A stretch of 64,000 bases of DNA from PALSA-894 sp034669145 (lineage in GTDB: Bacteria > Pseudomonadota > Alphaproteobacteria > Rhizobiales > Xanthobacteraceae), in NCBI GenBank assembly GCA_034669145.1, contig JAXDNY010000281.1, positions 124,001 through 188,000 of the forward strand. Reading direction: 5' to 3'. Numbering within the stretch: the first letter of the stretch is position 1; every line of letters starts with the position of its first letter. Positions 41,627 through 49,240 of this stretch are shown piece after piece. A program made the position numbers and the translations under genes. The notes under the pieces are model-generated. The model ran no database searches, was not told the origin of the DNA, and saw only the letters and a program-made list of their open reading frames with translations.

Positions 41627-42789
41627 GAGAACAGCCGCGATGACGCGAGCCTTGCGCCCTCGGCCATCGATTTGAACTTCGCCCACACCACATCCTCGGC
41701 GACGCGTCCGCGCCCCGCGATCGTCTCGAAGCCGCAATCGCTGCCCGCCATGACGCGATGCGGATCGCCGATCGCCTCTGCAACGTTCGTGAGCCGCTCG
41801 GCGATCACCTCGGGGTGCTCGACGAAGTTGGTGGTGGAGTCGATCACGCCCGCGACGATGATCTGGTCCTTGCCGATCAGGTCTTTCAGGTAGCGGTATT
41901 CATGTGCGTGGCGCGGGTTGGCGAACGGCAGCACGAAGCCGCCGACCTTGGCGCGCTGCAGGAACGGGATGATCTCCTGTAGCTCTACGTCGAGATCGTG
42001 CGGGCCCTCGTAATTGCCCCAGCACACATGCAGGCGCACACGCTCGGGCGGAATGTCATGGATCGCGGCGTTGATCGCATCGATCACGCGGTTGCCGAAC
42101 GCGATGAAGTCGGCGAGCGGCCGGTCCGCGAAGGTGTTGTGCTTCTCGCGCGCGAGGTCGGGACAGTCGAGTTGCAGCAGGAAGCCCGCGTCCACGATCG
42201 CCTTGTATTCGACGCGCAGCGCGTTTCCGAGCGCGCTCAGGAATTCTTCCTCGCTCTTGTAGTGCTCGTTGAGCACGATCGCCGACACCATCCCGGGAGA
42301 GGGCGCGGTGAGGAATGGCTCGACGAACGGATTGCCGGTCGTATCGAGCGCGGCGCGGAAATCGCTGCACTCCGCCTTTACGTCGGTCGCGTCCGGGTAG
42401 GTAATGTCGCCGACGGCCTTCGGCAGTCCGCGAATGTCGTCGACGGATTCTTTCTTGAGCGAAGCCTCGTAGGATTCCTTCATGAAGATCGGATAGCGCT
42501 CGACATCGGCACGCTGGCGCCGTTGCCACGAGCCGCCGAGCCCCGTGAGCCGATCGCGGATGTAAAAGAGGAACGAGTCGCGCTGCTGCTCGCCGTTGTT
42601 GCCGATGTCGACGCCGGCCTCGATCTGCTTTGCGACGATCGCCTTCATGGCGGCGCGTCCCGCCGCCTGCAACGCCGCAGTATCGACCGGCTCGCCGCGC
42701 GCGCGGCGCGCGTAGAGCCTTGTGAGCTCCAGCGGACGCGGCAGGCTGCCGGTGTGCGTCGTGAGGATCCGCTTCTCGCTCCGGCGCAT
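41623..42789 (-). CDS. Cobalamin-independent methionine synthase (MetE C-domain)-like protein, copy 1
   Basis: A 388-residue protein equal to the C-terminal catalytic barrel of MetE, with no N-terminal MetE domain. It starts RILTTHTGSLPRP. Candidate zinc ligands are His254 and Cys256 in HVCWGNYEGPH and Cys352 in MAGSDCGF, the same H-x-C...C arrangement as MetE and epoxyalkane:CoM transferase. Later motifs are NPRHAHEY and VIDSTTNFVEHPEVIAERL. Thiol alkylation or another zinc-thiolate reaction is a fair inference; methionine synthesis is not. ATG 42789 overlaps the upstream dehydrogenase stop (ATGA), and its own stop overlaps the next dehydrogenase. A second copy is at 62157. Confidence 0.82.
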   Translation of the reverse strand: MRRSEKRILTTHTGSLPRPLELTRLYARRARGEPVDTAALQAAGRAAMKAIVAKQIEAGVDIGNNGEQQRDSFLFYIRDRLTGLGGSWQRRQRADVERYPIFMKESYEASLKKESVDDIRGLPKAVGDITYPDATDVKAECSDFRAALDTTGNPFVEPFLTAPSPGMVSAIVLNEHYKSEEEFLSALGNALRVEYKAIVDAGFLLQLDCPDLAREKHNTFADRPLADFIAFGNRVIDAINAAIHDIPPERVRLHVCWGNYEGPHDLDVELQEIIPFLQRAKVGGFVLPFANPRHAHEYRYLKDLIGKDQIIVAGVIDSTTNFVEHPEVIAERLTNVAEAIGDPHRVMAGSDCGFETIAGRGRVAEDVVWAKFKSMAEGARLASSRLFS

Positions 42790-43664
42790 CAACTCTTTTT
42801 CCTTCTTCGAATTTCCTCGATCACTGCCGAGTTGTCGCGCTCGCCTTCCCCAAGCTTCACGCAGGCTTCCAGCACCGCGGCGTTGAGCGCCGCGAGCGGC
42901 ATCTCCTGTCCGCGGCTCGCTGCCTGCGCGAGGATCAGGTGAAAGTCCTTCAGCGATTGATGGATGAAACCCTGCGGCGAATATTCGCCGCTCACCATCT
43001 TCGGCCCCTTGATGTCCATCACTTGGCTATAAGCGGCGGATTGGCGCGCCACGTCGAGGAAGCTCCTTGGATCGAGGCCGAGCCGCTCCGCGAACACCAG
43101 TCCCTCGGCGAGCACGAGGCGATTGAGGCCCAGCATGTGGTTGATCGCGAGCTTGGCGCGCCCGCCGTTGCCGGCCGCGCCCATGTTGAACCATTTCGGA
43201 TAGAGCGCGTCGAGAATGTCGGCGACGCTGTCGATCGTGTCGCGATCGCCGCCGATCAACCCGACGCCGTCGCCGTTGCGCACCTGCGCGCTCGAGCCGG
43301 AGACCGGCGCCTCGATCATGCGCAAGCCGCGCGGCGCGACTTGTCCGATCAGCGCGGCGATGCGATCGGGGTCGCAGGTCGAGGCGCAGAGCACGGTCTT
43401 CGGCGCACCCGCAAGTGCGGGCAGCAGCGCGTTCGTCACCACGTCCTCGACCTGGTTCGTGTCGAACACCGCGAGCAGCACCACATCGCACCGCGCGACC
43501 TCGTCCAGCGTTGCCGCGGTGCCGCCGGCTCCCGCGAACGCGGTGGTCTTCGCGGCATCGATGTCGAAGCCCTTTGGATCGAAGCCCGCGCCGACGAGCC
43601 GGTGCGCCAGCGCGCTGCCGAGCAGGCCGAGCCCCGCGATGCCGACCTGGCGCGCCGTCGTCAT
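42789..43664 (-). CDS. NAD(P)-dependent beta-hydroxyacid dehydrogenase, second paralogue
   Basis: A 291-residue dehydrogenase. It has the dinucleotide motif GLGLLG in GIAGLGLLGSALAHRL, the substrate segment IEAPVSGSSAQVRNGDG (about 118-133), and catalytic Lys171 in GGRAKLAINHMLG. It is clearly a different branch from the 40751 gene, with a longer second loop. Both its start (with the hydrolase) and its stop (with the MetE-like gene) overlap neighbours by 4 bp, so the four genes are translated as a chain. The expected reaction is oxidation or reduction of a beta-hydroxyacid. Substrate unknown. Confidence 0.87.
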   Translation of the reverse strand: MTTARQVGIAGLGLLGSALAHRLVGAGFDPKGFDIDAAKTTAFAGAGGTAATLDEVARCDVVLLAVFDTNQVEDVVTNALLPALAGAPKTVLCASTCDPDRIAALIGQVAPRGLRMIEAPVSGSSAQVRNGDGVGLIGGDRDTIDSVADILDALYPKWFNMGAAGNGGRAKLAINHMLGLNRLVLAEGLVFAERLGLDPRSFLDVARQSAAYSQVMDIKGPKMVSGEYSPQGFIHQSLKDFHLILAQAASRGQEMPLAALNAAVLEACVKLGEGERDNSAVIEEIRRRKKS

Positions 43665-44362
43665 GCGGCGATCTCTTGCAGGATCGCGAGCAAACCCTCC
43701 GGGTTGGTGATGTGCGGATTGTGGCTCGCGTCGACCTCGAAAGTGCGCCAGCCCTCGCGCTTCGCCCGCGCGTAGAACCGCCCGAACGTGTCCCCGATCC
43801 CGGCGCGTTTCGCATAAATGTAGTAGCGGGCCGCTGAAGGCTCGGCGGACAGTCGCAGCTTGGTGGCGAAGGCTTGCAGCGGTTGCGGCCGCCGGCGCGG
43901 CGTCGCCCATGCCTGATCCTCCGGCGCGGTATCTGACGGCATCGGATTGTCCGGAATGCCGTAGCCGCTCTCGCTCGCCTGCGCGCCCGCGCGCATCTTT
44001 GCGGCGATGTCGGGCGGCACGAGGTCAAAAACCGCCTGGCCATCCGTCGGTGCAAACGCGTCGAGATAGACAAGTTTGGCAACGCGCGCACGCGCACGAT
44101 CCGCCACGCCGGTCGCCACCATGCCGCCGTAGGAATGGCCGATCAGGATCACGTCGGTGAGATCCTCGGTCTCCAGCACCGCCACGATGTCCCGGATGTG
44201 CGTGTCGAGGCCGATGTCGGCATGCGCGAGATGCGTGCGCTCGCCGAGGCCCGTGTAAGTCGGCGTCCATAGCTCGTGGCCTGCGGCGCGCATCAGCGGG
44301 CGCATCTTCTTCCACGCCCAGCCCGCCGACCAGGCGCCATGCGCCACCACAAAGGTCGCCAT
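43661..44362 (-). CDS. Alpha/beta hydrolase
   Basis: A 233-residue alpha/beta hydrolase. The oxyanion strand is FVVAHGAWSAGWAW at the start. Nucleophile Ser77 lies in LIGHSYGGMVA, an Asp follows in VYLDAF at about 100, and the His is in DASHNPHITNPEG near the C-terminus. The family includes esterases, salicylate-ester hydrolases and hydroxynitrile-lyase relatives. AAGGGGG before the ATG at 44362 fixes the start. It is the first gene of the four-gene unit containing the MetE-like protein and so probably releases or traps the substrate of the downstream enzymes. Confidence 0.87.
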   Translation of the reverse strand: MATFVVAHGAWSAGWAWKKMRPLMRAAGHELWTPTYTGLGERTHLAHADIGLDTHIRDIVAVLETEDLTDVILIGHSYGGMVATGVADRARARVAKLVYLDAFAPTDGQAVFDLVPPDIAAKMRAGAQASESGYGIPDNPMPSDTAPEDQAWATPRRRPQPLQAFATKLRLSAEPSAARYYIYAKRAGIGDTFGRFYARAKREGWRTFEVDASHNPHITNPEGLLAILQEIAA

Positions 44363-44491
44363 CGAGTCCCCCTTTGGGCCACTCCGGGCTCCACCGGACC
44401 ACGACCTAGCATGCGTCACGATAGACAGTCCGGCGCAAAATTTACACCCGGAGCGCTCGGAACGCTGGCATTTCGCGGCGCCTAGGCGCAT

Positions 44492-44704
44492 ATGTGCGCC
44501 ATGTTGAAGGACTTCGACCCGACCGACTATTCCGTCGTCGTTAAAAGCCGCGCGCCGCTGCCCAAGCCGTGGCGCTGGGAAATCTATTGCGCCGGCAAGC
44601 GCCAGCCGATCCAGCGCTCGGACGTGTTTTTCGAGTCGCGCGAGAAGGCAAGCGCCACCGGCAAGGAGGCGCTCGCGAAGCTCTTGGAAAAGCTCAGCAC
44701 GTGA
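44492..44704 (+). CDS. Conserved-looking small hypothetical protein
   Basis: A 70-residue protein, MCAMLKDFDPTDYSVVVKS followed by PWRWEIYCAGKRQPIQRS and a C-terminal helix ALAKLLEKLST. The composition and codon use match genuine genes of the region, and similar small proteins occur in Rhizobiales, but I do not recognise a named domain. ATG at 44492 or ATG at 44501 may be the start; neither has a strong ribosome binding site. It stands alone between two minus-strand genes. Confidence 0.55.
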   Translation: MCAMLKDFDPTDYSVVVKSRAPLPKPWRWEIYCAGKRQPIQRSDVFFESREKASATGKEALAKLLEKLST

Positions 44705-44714
44705 CGCGGCGTCA

Positions 44715-45131
44715 CTAAGCGCCGTCCGCCGGCGCCTGATGCACCTCGATGACGTTGCCGTCGGGGTCGTAGAAGAAAATCTGGTGCCAGCCGGCCATCG
44801 CCCAGCCGCCATAATCCGAATAGCGGATTCCCTTTTCGTCGAGCCGCTTCTTGAATGCCGCGATGTCGTCGGTGCGGAACGCGATGTGGCCGTGCTCGAC
44901 CGGGTTGACCACTTGGCCCGTGCGGAAGCCGATGCCGAGGTCCTTCTCGGCGATGTGGAATTGGGTGGTGCCGTCGGTCACGAACGACACATCGCCCGGA
45001 TAGCCCTGAGTCGTGATGCGCTGCCGCGCCATCGTGGACTCGATCTTCATGTCGAGAACGTCGCGGTAGAACTCATCCATCGCCGGCACGTTGGTGGTGG
45101 CGAGGTTCAGGTGATGCAGCTTGAGTTTCAT
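44715..45131 (-). CDS. VOC (glyoxalase/extradiol dioxygenase fold) family protein
   Basis: A 138-residue vicinal-oxygen-chelate protein with two beta-alpha-beta-beta-beta modules. MKLKLHHLNLATTNVPAMDEFYRDVLDMK opens the first, and EHGHIAFRTDDIAAFKKRLDEKGI opens the second, which ends FFYDPDGNVIEVHQA. Candidate metal ligands are His7, the His of HGHIAF and Glu of VIEVH. AGGAAG supports the ATG at 45131. The family covers lyases, dioxygenases and resistance proteins; this one is adjacent to aromatic-acid genes, but a ring-cleavage role cannot be claimed from sequence. Confidence 0.85.
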   Translation of the reverse strand: MKLKLHHLNLATTNVPAMDEFYRDVLDMKIESTMARQRITTQGYPGDVSFVTDGTTQFHIAEKDLGIGFRTGQVVNPVEHGHIAFRTDDIAAFKKRLDEKGIRYSDYGGWAMAGWHQIFFYDPDGNVIEVHQAPADGA

Positions 45132-45149
45132 GGGCACTCTTCCTCTCTT

Positions 45150-45292
45150 CCTCATCCTGAGGCGGCTGCGAAGCAGCCCTCGAAGGATGGCCAAGAACTC
45201 TGCTTACCGCCTCGCGCCATCCTTCGAGACGCGTGCCATAAGCGCGTTTACGCGCGTCTTCGACGCGCTATGGGACGCTCCTCAGGATGAGG
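45150..45292. repeat. REP element bounded by CCTCATCCTGAGG / CCTCAGGATGAGG
   Basis: The 13-bp end sequences (45150-45162 and 45280-45292) are inverted and almost palindromic in themselves. CTCGAAGGATGG / CCATCCTTCGAG pair inside. The right end abuts the decarboxylase-like gene's stop. The same family recurs at 60666-60770 and as a solo core at 40749. Confidence 0.8.
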
Positions 45293-45293
45293 T

Positions 45294-46199
45294 TCATGCG
45301 AGGCCCCGCGTCACATCGTCGAACAAATCATCCACCGTGAACGCGCGCGGAATGATCTTCTGCTCGACCGAATACTGCATGATCATGTCGAGCGGCTTGC
45401 GCAGCGCGTCCACACCGAATGGATGGAAATCGATGCTATCGGGAGGGGGCGGCATCGCGGCCTTGGTTGCCTTCAGCATGCGGAAGATTTCGGCAATGAC
45501 GTCCGGCCGCGCGTCGGCCAGGTCCCTGTCGACGCAGAACAGATGATTGACCGGAACGGTGTTGTACTTGCGGTACCAGGCGAGCGCGGCCTCCTTCGGG
45601 TTCGCAATGAGGTGCGCGACGCGCGGTTCGTTCGGCACCTCGACGCCGAAGATCGCGCCATCGAGCTCGCCGTCGAGCAGCATCTGGTCGACCTTCTTAC
45701 TGTCGGGCGGCGTGCGCTCGACACTCGGCGGGTCCTTGAACTCCGCGAGATGGCCGTCGTCGTTGCACACCCACGTCACCTTGTTCAGGTCGACGCCGTA
45801 CTCGTGCTTGAAAATGCCGCGCACCCAGATGCCGGTCGTCTGCGTGTAGGAGCGGATGCCGATGCGCTTGCCCTCGATGTCGCCGGGGCCAAACGGCGGC
45901 TTCGCCGTCGAGCGCAGTGCGGTCTGATGCTGGAAGCGCCCCATCACGACGGCAGGCAGCAGCGTCACCGGCTTGCCGTACGTCTTCGCCTCCAGGAACG
46001 TGCCGATCGCCAGTTCGCCCGCGTCGAACTTGCGCTCGCGCACCATCGCCTTGAAGCCCTGGTTCGCGACCTTCGGCCCGCAAAAATCGAAAGTCACCAG
46101 ATCGGATTTAACGGCGCCGTCCTTCAGCGCCCTGGTCATCGGGTAATCGGCGAGATTGGTCTTCAGCGTGACCGGGCCGGAGGCGGGATATTTGCTCAC
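45294..46199 (-). CDS. 4,5-dihydroxyphthalate decarboxylase-like protein
   Basis: A 301-residue protein that reads like 4,5-dihydroxyphthalate decarboxylase over most of its length. It starts LKTNLADYPMTRALKDGAVKSD and continues MVRERKFDAGELAIGTFLEAKTYGKPVTLLPAVVMGRFQH (two adjoining segments), RIGIRSYTQTTGIWVRG and EYGVDLNKVTWV. The fold is that of periplasmic binding proteins, but there is no signal peptide, so a cytoplasmic enzyme is likelier. The start is a GTG overlapping the aldolase stop (GTGA). In phthalate catabolism the enzyme forms protocatechuate. With LigJ next door this fits aromatic-acid degradation, though the substrate here is inferred. Confidence 0.75.
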   Translation of the reverse strand: MSKYPASGPVTLKTNLADYPMTRALKDGAVKSDLVTFDFCGPKVANQGFKAMVRERKFDAGELAIGTFLEAKTYGKPVTLLPAVVMGRFQHQTALRSTAKPPFGPGDIEGKRIGIRSYTQTTGIWVRGIFKHEYGVDLNKVTWVCNDDGHLAEFKDPPSVERTPPDSKKVDQMLLDGELDGAIFGVEVPNEPRVAHLIANPKEAALAWYRKYNTVPVNHLFCVDRDLADARPDVIAEIFRMLKATKAAMPPPPDSIDFHPFGVDALRKPLDMIMQYSVEQKIIPRAFTVDDLFDDVTRGLA

Positions 46200-47053
46200 T
46201 TCAGCCCCGCCACAGCGCGCGCCTTGTCGAGGTACCCGTAGCTGCGCGTCGGCGCGCACATCAGGAAGCGATAGCCTTCCTTGAAGATGCGCTCGGCATT
46301 GCCGGATTCGACGTGCGGATGGCCGCACACGACGTTGTGCTTGCGGCAGGTCTCGACCACGTGCGCCATGTGACGCAGCAGTTCCGGATGCTCGTACTGG
46401 CGCGGGAAACCAAGCTCCTGGCCGAGATCGCCTTCGCCGATCAGCACGGCGCCGATGCCTTTAACCTCTTTGAGCATCGCGTCGAGATTCTCGACGCCGC
46501 GCGTGTCCTCGATCTGGATGATGACGAAGATCTCGCCGTTCGGATCGAGCGGCCACACGTCGGCCTTGGCGTAATACTCCTGCTGTGTCAGGCCCCAGTA
46601 ACGCACCGCGCCGCCCGGGCCGTCGCCGCGGATGCCCGCCGGCTCGTAGTTCTTCCCAGTCTTCATGCGCGGATAGCGGCACGCCGCGACTGCGTTGTAG
46701 GCCTCTTCGACGGTCGAGATGTGCGGCCAGACGATCCCATAACAGCCGAGATCGAGCGACTGCTTGGCGTGCCACTGGCCTTTCTCGACGCCGTTCACCG
46801 GAATGCGCACCATCGGCGTCACGGCGGGGCTGAGCGAGCCGGCCTTCGCGATCTGCGCGCGGTTGAGCAGGTATTGCAGGCCGTCGCGCAGCGCCTTGCC
46901 GTCCCACGGATTGTGTTCCATTTCGAACACGACGCCGTCGAATTTCGAGGTGCTGATCGCGAACGCCGAATCGATTTCGGCGGGCTGGAAACACGTGAAC
47001 GCCGGCCGTCCGGCTTCGAGCGCGCGGATCACACCATTGAGACGATCGGCCAT
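46196..47053 (-). CDS. HpcH/HpaI aldolase family protein
   Basis: A 285-residue aldolase-barrel protein. FDGVVFEMEHNPWDG corresponds to the strand with the conserved Glu-His, VRIPVNG carries the Arg, IIQIEDTRGVENLDAM the metal Glu, and VLIGEGDLGQELG the metal Asp. It cleaves 4-hydroxy-2-oxo acids to pyruvate or glyoxylate plus an aldehyde or acid. GGGGAG before ATG 47053 favours that start over the ATG at 47065. It is divergent from ligJ across about 80 bp and coupled to the decarboxylase-like gene, so it could serve the terminal aldol cleavage after LigJ. Confidence 0.85.
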   Translation of the reverse strand: MADRLNGVIRALEAGRPAFTCFQPAEIDSAFAISTSKFDGVVFEMEHNPWDGKALRDGLQYLLNRAQIAKAGSLSPAVTPMVRIPVNGVEKGQWHAKQSLDLGCYGIVWPHISTVEEAYNAVAACRYPRMKTGKNYEPAGIRGDGPGGAVRYWGLTQQEYYAKADVWPLDPNGEIFVIIQIEDTRGVENLDAMLKEVKGIGAVLIGEGDLGQELGFPRQYEHPELLRHMAHVVETCRKHNVVCGHPHVESGNAERIFKEGYRFLMCAPTRSYGYLDKARAVAGLK

Positions 47054-47133
47054 TTCACTCCCCATGCTTCCGGTTTTGCGCTAAGGATCGTATCAGACCC
47101 GCAACGACCCTCACAATCATCGCGACGGACCTC

Positions 47134-48150
47134 ATGATCATCGACTGCCACGGCCATTACACGACCGAGCCCAAGGACCTGCACCGTTTCCGCAAGGACC
47201 AGACCGAGGCCGTGAAGAACAAAACAGCGTTGCCGCCGCGCGCCGGCCTGAAAATGTCGGATGATGAGATTCGCGAAAGCCTGGAGGCAAACCAGATCAA
47301 GCTGCAGAAGGAGCGCGGCACCGATGTCACGATCTTCTCGCCGCGCGCCTCCGGCATGGGCCATCATGTCGGCGACGAAAGCGTCAGCATGGAGTGGACG
47401 CAAATCTGCAACGACCTGATCCACCGCTGCGTCTCGTTGTTCCCGAAAAACTTCATCGGCGTGTGCCAGCTGCCGCAATCGCTGAACGTGGCGCCGGGCA
47501 ATTCGGCGAAGGAGCTGGAGCGTTGCGTCAACGAACTCGGCTTTGTCGGCTGCAACCTCAATCCCGACCCGTCCGGCGGCTATTTCAATTCCCCGCCGCT
47601 GACCGACAAATGGTGGTATCCGCTCTACGAAAAGATGGTCGAGCTCGACGTGCCCGGCATGGTGCACGTGTCCGGCTGCGCCAATCCCGCGATGCACACC
47701 ACCGGTTCGTATTACCTCAACGCCGACACCATGGCGTTCGTGCAACTCATCCTCTCCGATCTGTTCAAGGACTTTCCGAAGCTGCGCCTCATCATTCCGC
47801 ATGGCGGCGGCGCTATTCCATTCCATTGGGGCCGCTTCCGCGGCATCGCGCTCAACGCCGGCAGGCCCGAACTCGACCAGATCATGGGCAGCAACATCTT
47901 CTTCGACACCTGCGTTTATCACCAGCCCGGCATCGACCTGCTGTTCAAGGTCGTGCCGGTCGACAATATCTTGTTCGCCTCCGAAATGGTCGGCGCGGTG
48001 CGCGGCAACGATCCCAGGACCGGTTTCGGCTTCGACGACACCAAGCGCTACGTCGAAGGCACGAGCCTGTCGGCGGCCGACAAGGCGAAGGTGTTCGAGG
48101 GCAACGCGCGCAAGATATATCCGCGCATCAACAAGAAGCTGGCCGCATGA
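47134..48150 (+). CDS. ligJ: 4-oxalomesaconate hydratase (amidohydrolase superfamily)
   Basis: A 338-residue amidohydrolase. The sequence closely resembles LigJ of the protocatechuate 4,5-cleavage pathway: MIIDCHGHYTTEPK at the start, TIFSPRASGMGHHVGD, NLNPDPSGGYF, SPPLTDKWWYPLYEKMVELDVP, and FFDTCVYHQPGIDLLF. Residues expected to hold the metal line up: His6, His8, His178, His223 and Glu284. It hydrates 4-oxalomesaconate to 4-carboxy-4-hydroxy-2-oxoadipate. The divergent neighbour is an HpcH aldolase that could cleave that product. No ring-cleavage dioxygenase LigAB or LigC/I is present in the window, so a related substrate is possible. Its stop overlaps the next start (ATGA). Confidence 0.82.
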   Translation: MIIDCHGHYTTEPKDLHRFRKDQTEAVKNKTALPPRAGLKMSDDEIRESLEANQIKLQKERGTDVTIFSPRASGMGHHVGDESVSMEWTQICNDLIHRCVSLFPKNFIGVCQLPQSLNVAPGNSAKELERCVNELGFVGCNLNPDPSGGYFNSPPLTDKWWYPLYEKMVELDVPGMVHVSGCANPAMHTTGSYYLNADTMAFVQLILSDLFKDFPKLRLIIPHGGGAIPFHWGRFRGIALNAGRPELDQIMGSNIFFDTCVYHQPGIDLLFKVVPVDNILFASEMVGAVRGNDPRTGFGFDDTKRYVEGTSLSAADKAKVFEGNARKIYPRINKKLAA

Positions 48151-49109
48151 AAGCCGGGGTCTCGTCGCCGAATGGGCTGGAACTGCGCGATATTCCGCAG
48201 CCGGTGCCGAAGCCGAACGAAGTGCTCACCCGCGTGAAAGCGTGCGGGCTCAATCGCGCGGACCTGTCCGCCGCCAAGGCGTCGCTCGGTCACGGCGTCA
48301 TGGGTGCGGCGCTGGGCCTCGAATGGGCCGGCGAAGTTGCAGCCGTCGGCAGCGACGTGAAGGAGTTCAAGCCGGGCGACCGCGTGGTTGCGTCCGGCTC
48401 GGGCGGCTATGCGGAGTTCGCCGTGTCGGACCACGGCCGCACGATCCCGCTGCCGGCGGGCTTTGGCTTCGAGCAGGCCGCCGTACTCCCCGTGGCGCTG
48501 CACACGCTGCACAATGCGCTCGTCACGCAAGGCCGCCTGAAAGCGGGCGAGAGCGTCCTGATCCAGGGTGCGAGTTCCGGCGTCGGGCTGATGGGCCTGC
48601 AGATCGCCAAAATGAAGGGCGCGAAGCCCGTGATGGGATCGGCGACCAACGACGCGCGCCGCGCGCGCTTGAAGGAATTCGGCGCCGACCTCGCCATCGA
48701 TACGCGCGACGACAAGTGGCCCGATCAGGTGCTCGAGGCGACCGGCGGCAAGGGCGTGAACCTGACCATCGACATGGTGTCCGGCCCGGGCGTGAACCAG
48801 ATCATGCGGGCGACCGCCGTGCTCGGCCGTATCGTGAACGTCGGGCGGCTCGGCGGCCAGAAGGCCGAGTTCGACTTCGACCTGCACGCCATGAAGCGCA
48901 TCGACTATATCGGCGTCACGTTCCGCACCCGCTCGGTCGAGGAAGTGCGCGAGATCGTGCGCCTGATGCGCGCCGACCTGTGGGATGCGGTGACGGCCGG
49001 CAAGCTGCGGCTGCCCATCGACCGCACGTTCCCGCTCGACGAGTGCGTCGCCGCGCAGGCGCACATGCGGGCGAACCAGCATTTCGGAAAGATCGCGCTG
49101 GTGATGTGA
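48147..49109 (+). CDS. Zinc-type/quinone oxidoreductase (MDR family)
   Basis: A 320-residue medium-chain dehydrogenase/reductase. It has the GroES-like N-terminal domain (IPQPVPKPNEVLTRVKACGLNRADL, GLEWAGEVAAVGSDVKEFKPGDRV) and the nucleotide-binding domain (ESVLIQGASSGVGLMGLQIAKM). There is no structural zinc Cys cluster, so it groups with quinone oxidoreductases/enoyl reductases. It reduces quinones or alpha,beta-unsaturated carbonyls with NADPH. It overlaps ligJ by 4 bp and likely acts on an intermediate of the same pathway. Confidence 0.88.
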   Translation: MKAGVSSPNGLELRDIPQPVPKPNEVLTRVKACGLNRADLSAAKASLGHGVMGAALGLEWAGEVAAVGSDVKEFKPGDRVVASGSGGYAEFAVSDHGRTIPLPAGFGFEQAAVLPVALHTLHNALVTQGRLKAGESVLIQGASSGVGLMGLQIAKMKGAKPVMGSATNDARRARLKEFGADLAIDTRDDKWPDQVLEATGGKGVNLTIDMVSGPGVNQIMRATAVLGRIVNVGRLGGQKAEFDFDLHAMKRIDYIGVTFRTRSVEEVREIVRLMRADLWDAVTAGKLRLPIDRTFPLDECVAAQAHMRANQHFGKIALVM

Positions 49110-49240
49110 CGGCGTTCCGGCGCGACAATCGGCCCGCAACATTGCGCTTTGGTAATGTGCCCGGCTGCGAAATTGTGTGCTAGGCAAGCGCTAACCAAGA
49201 GCCGCCCGCCTGCGAAACGGTGGCCATTGAGGGGAGCAGC

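Noticed and set aside
41623..42789. Methionine synthase MetE
   Set aside because: The N-terminal half of MetE is missing and the neighbours are catabolic dehydrogenases; only the barrel with its zinc ligands is shared.
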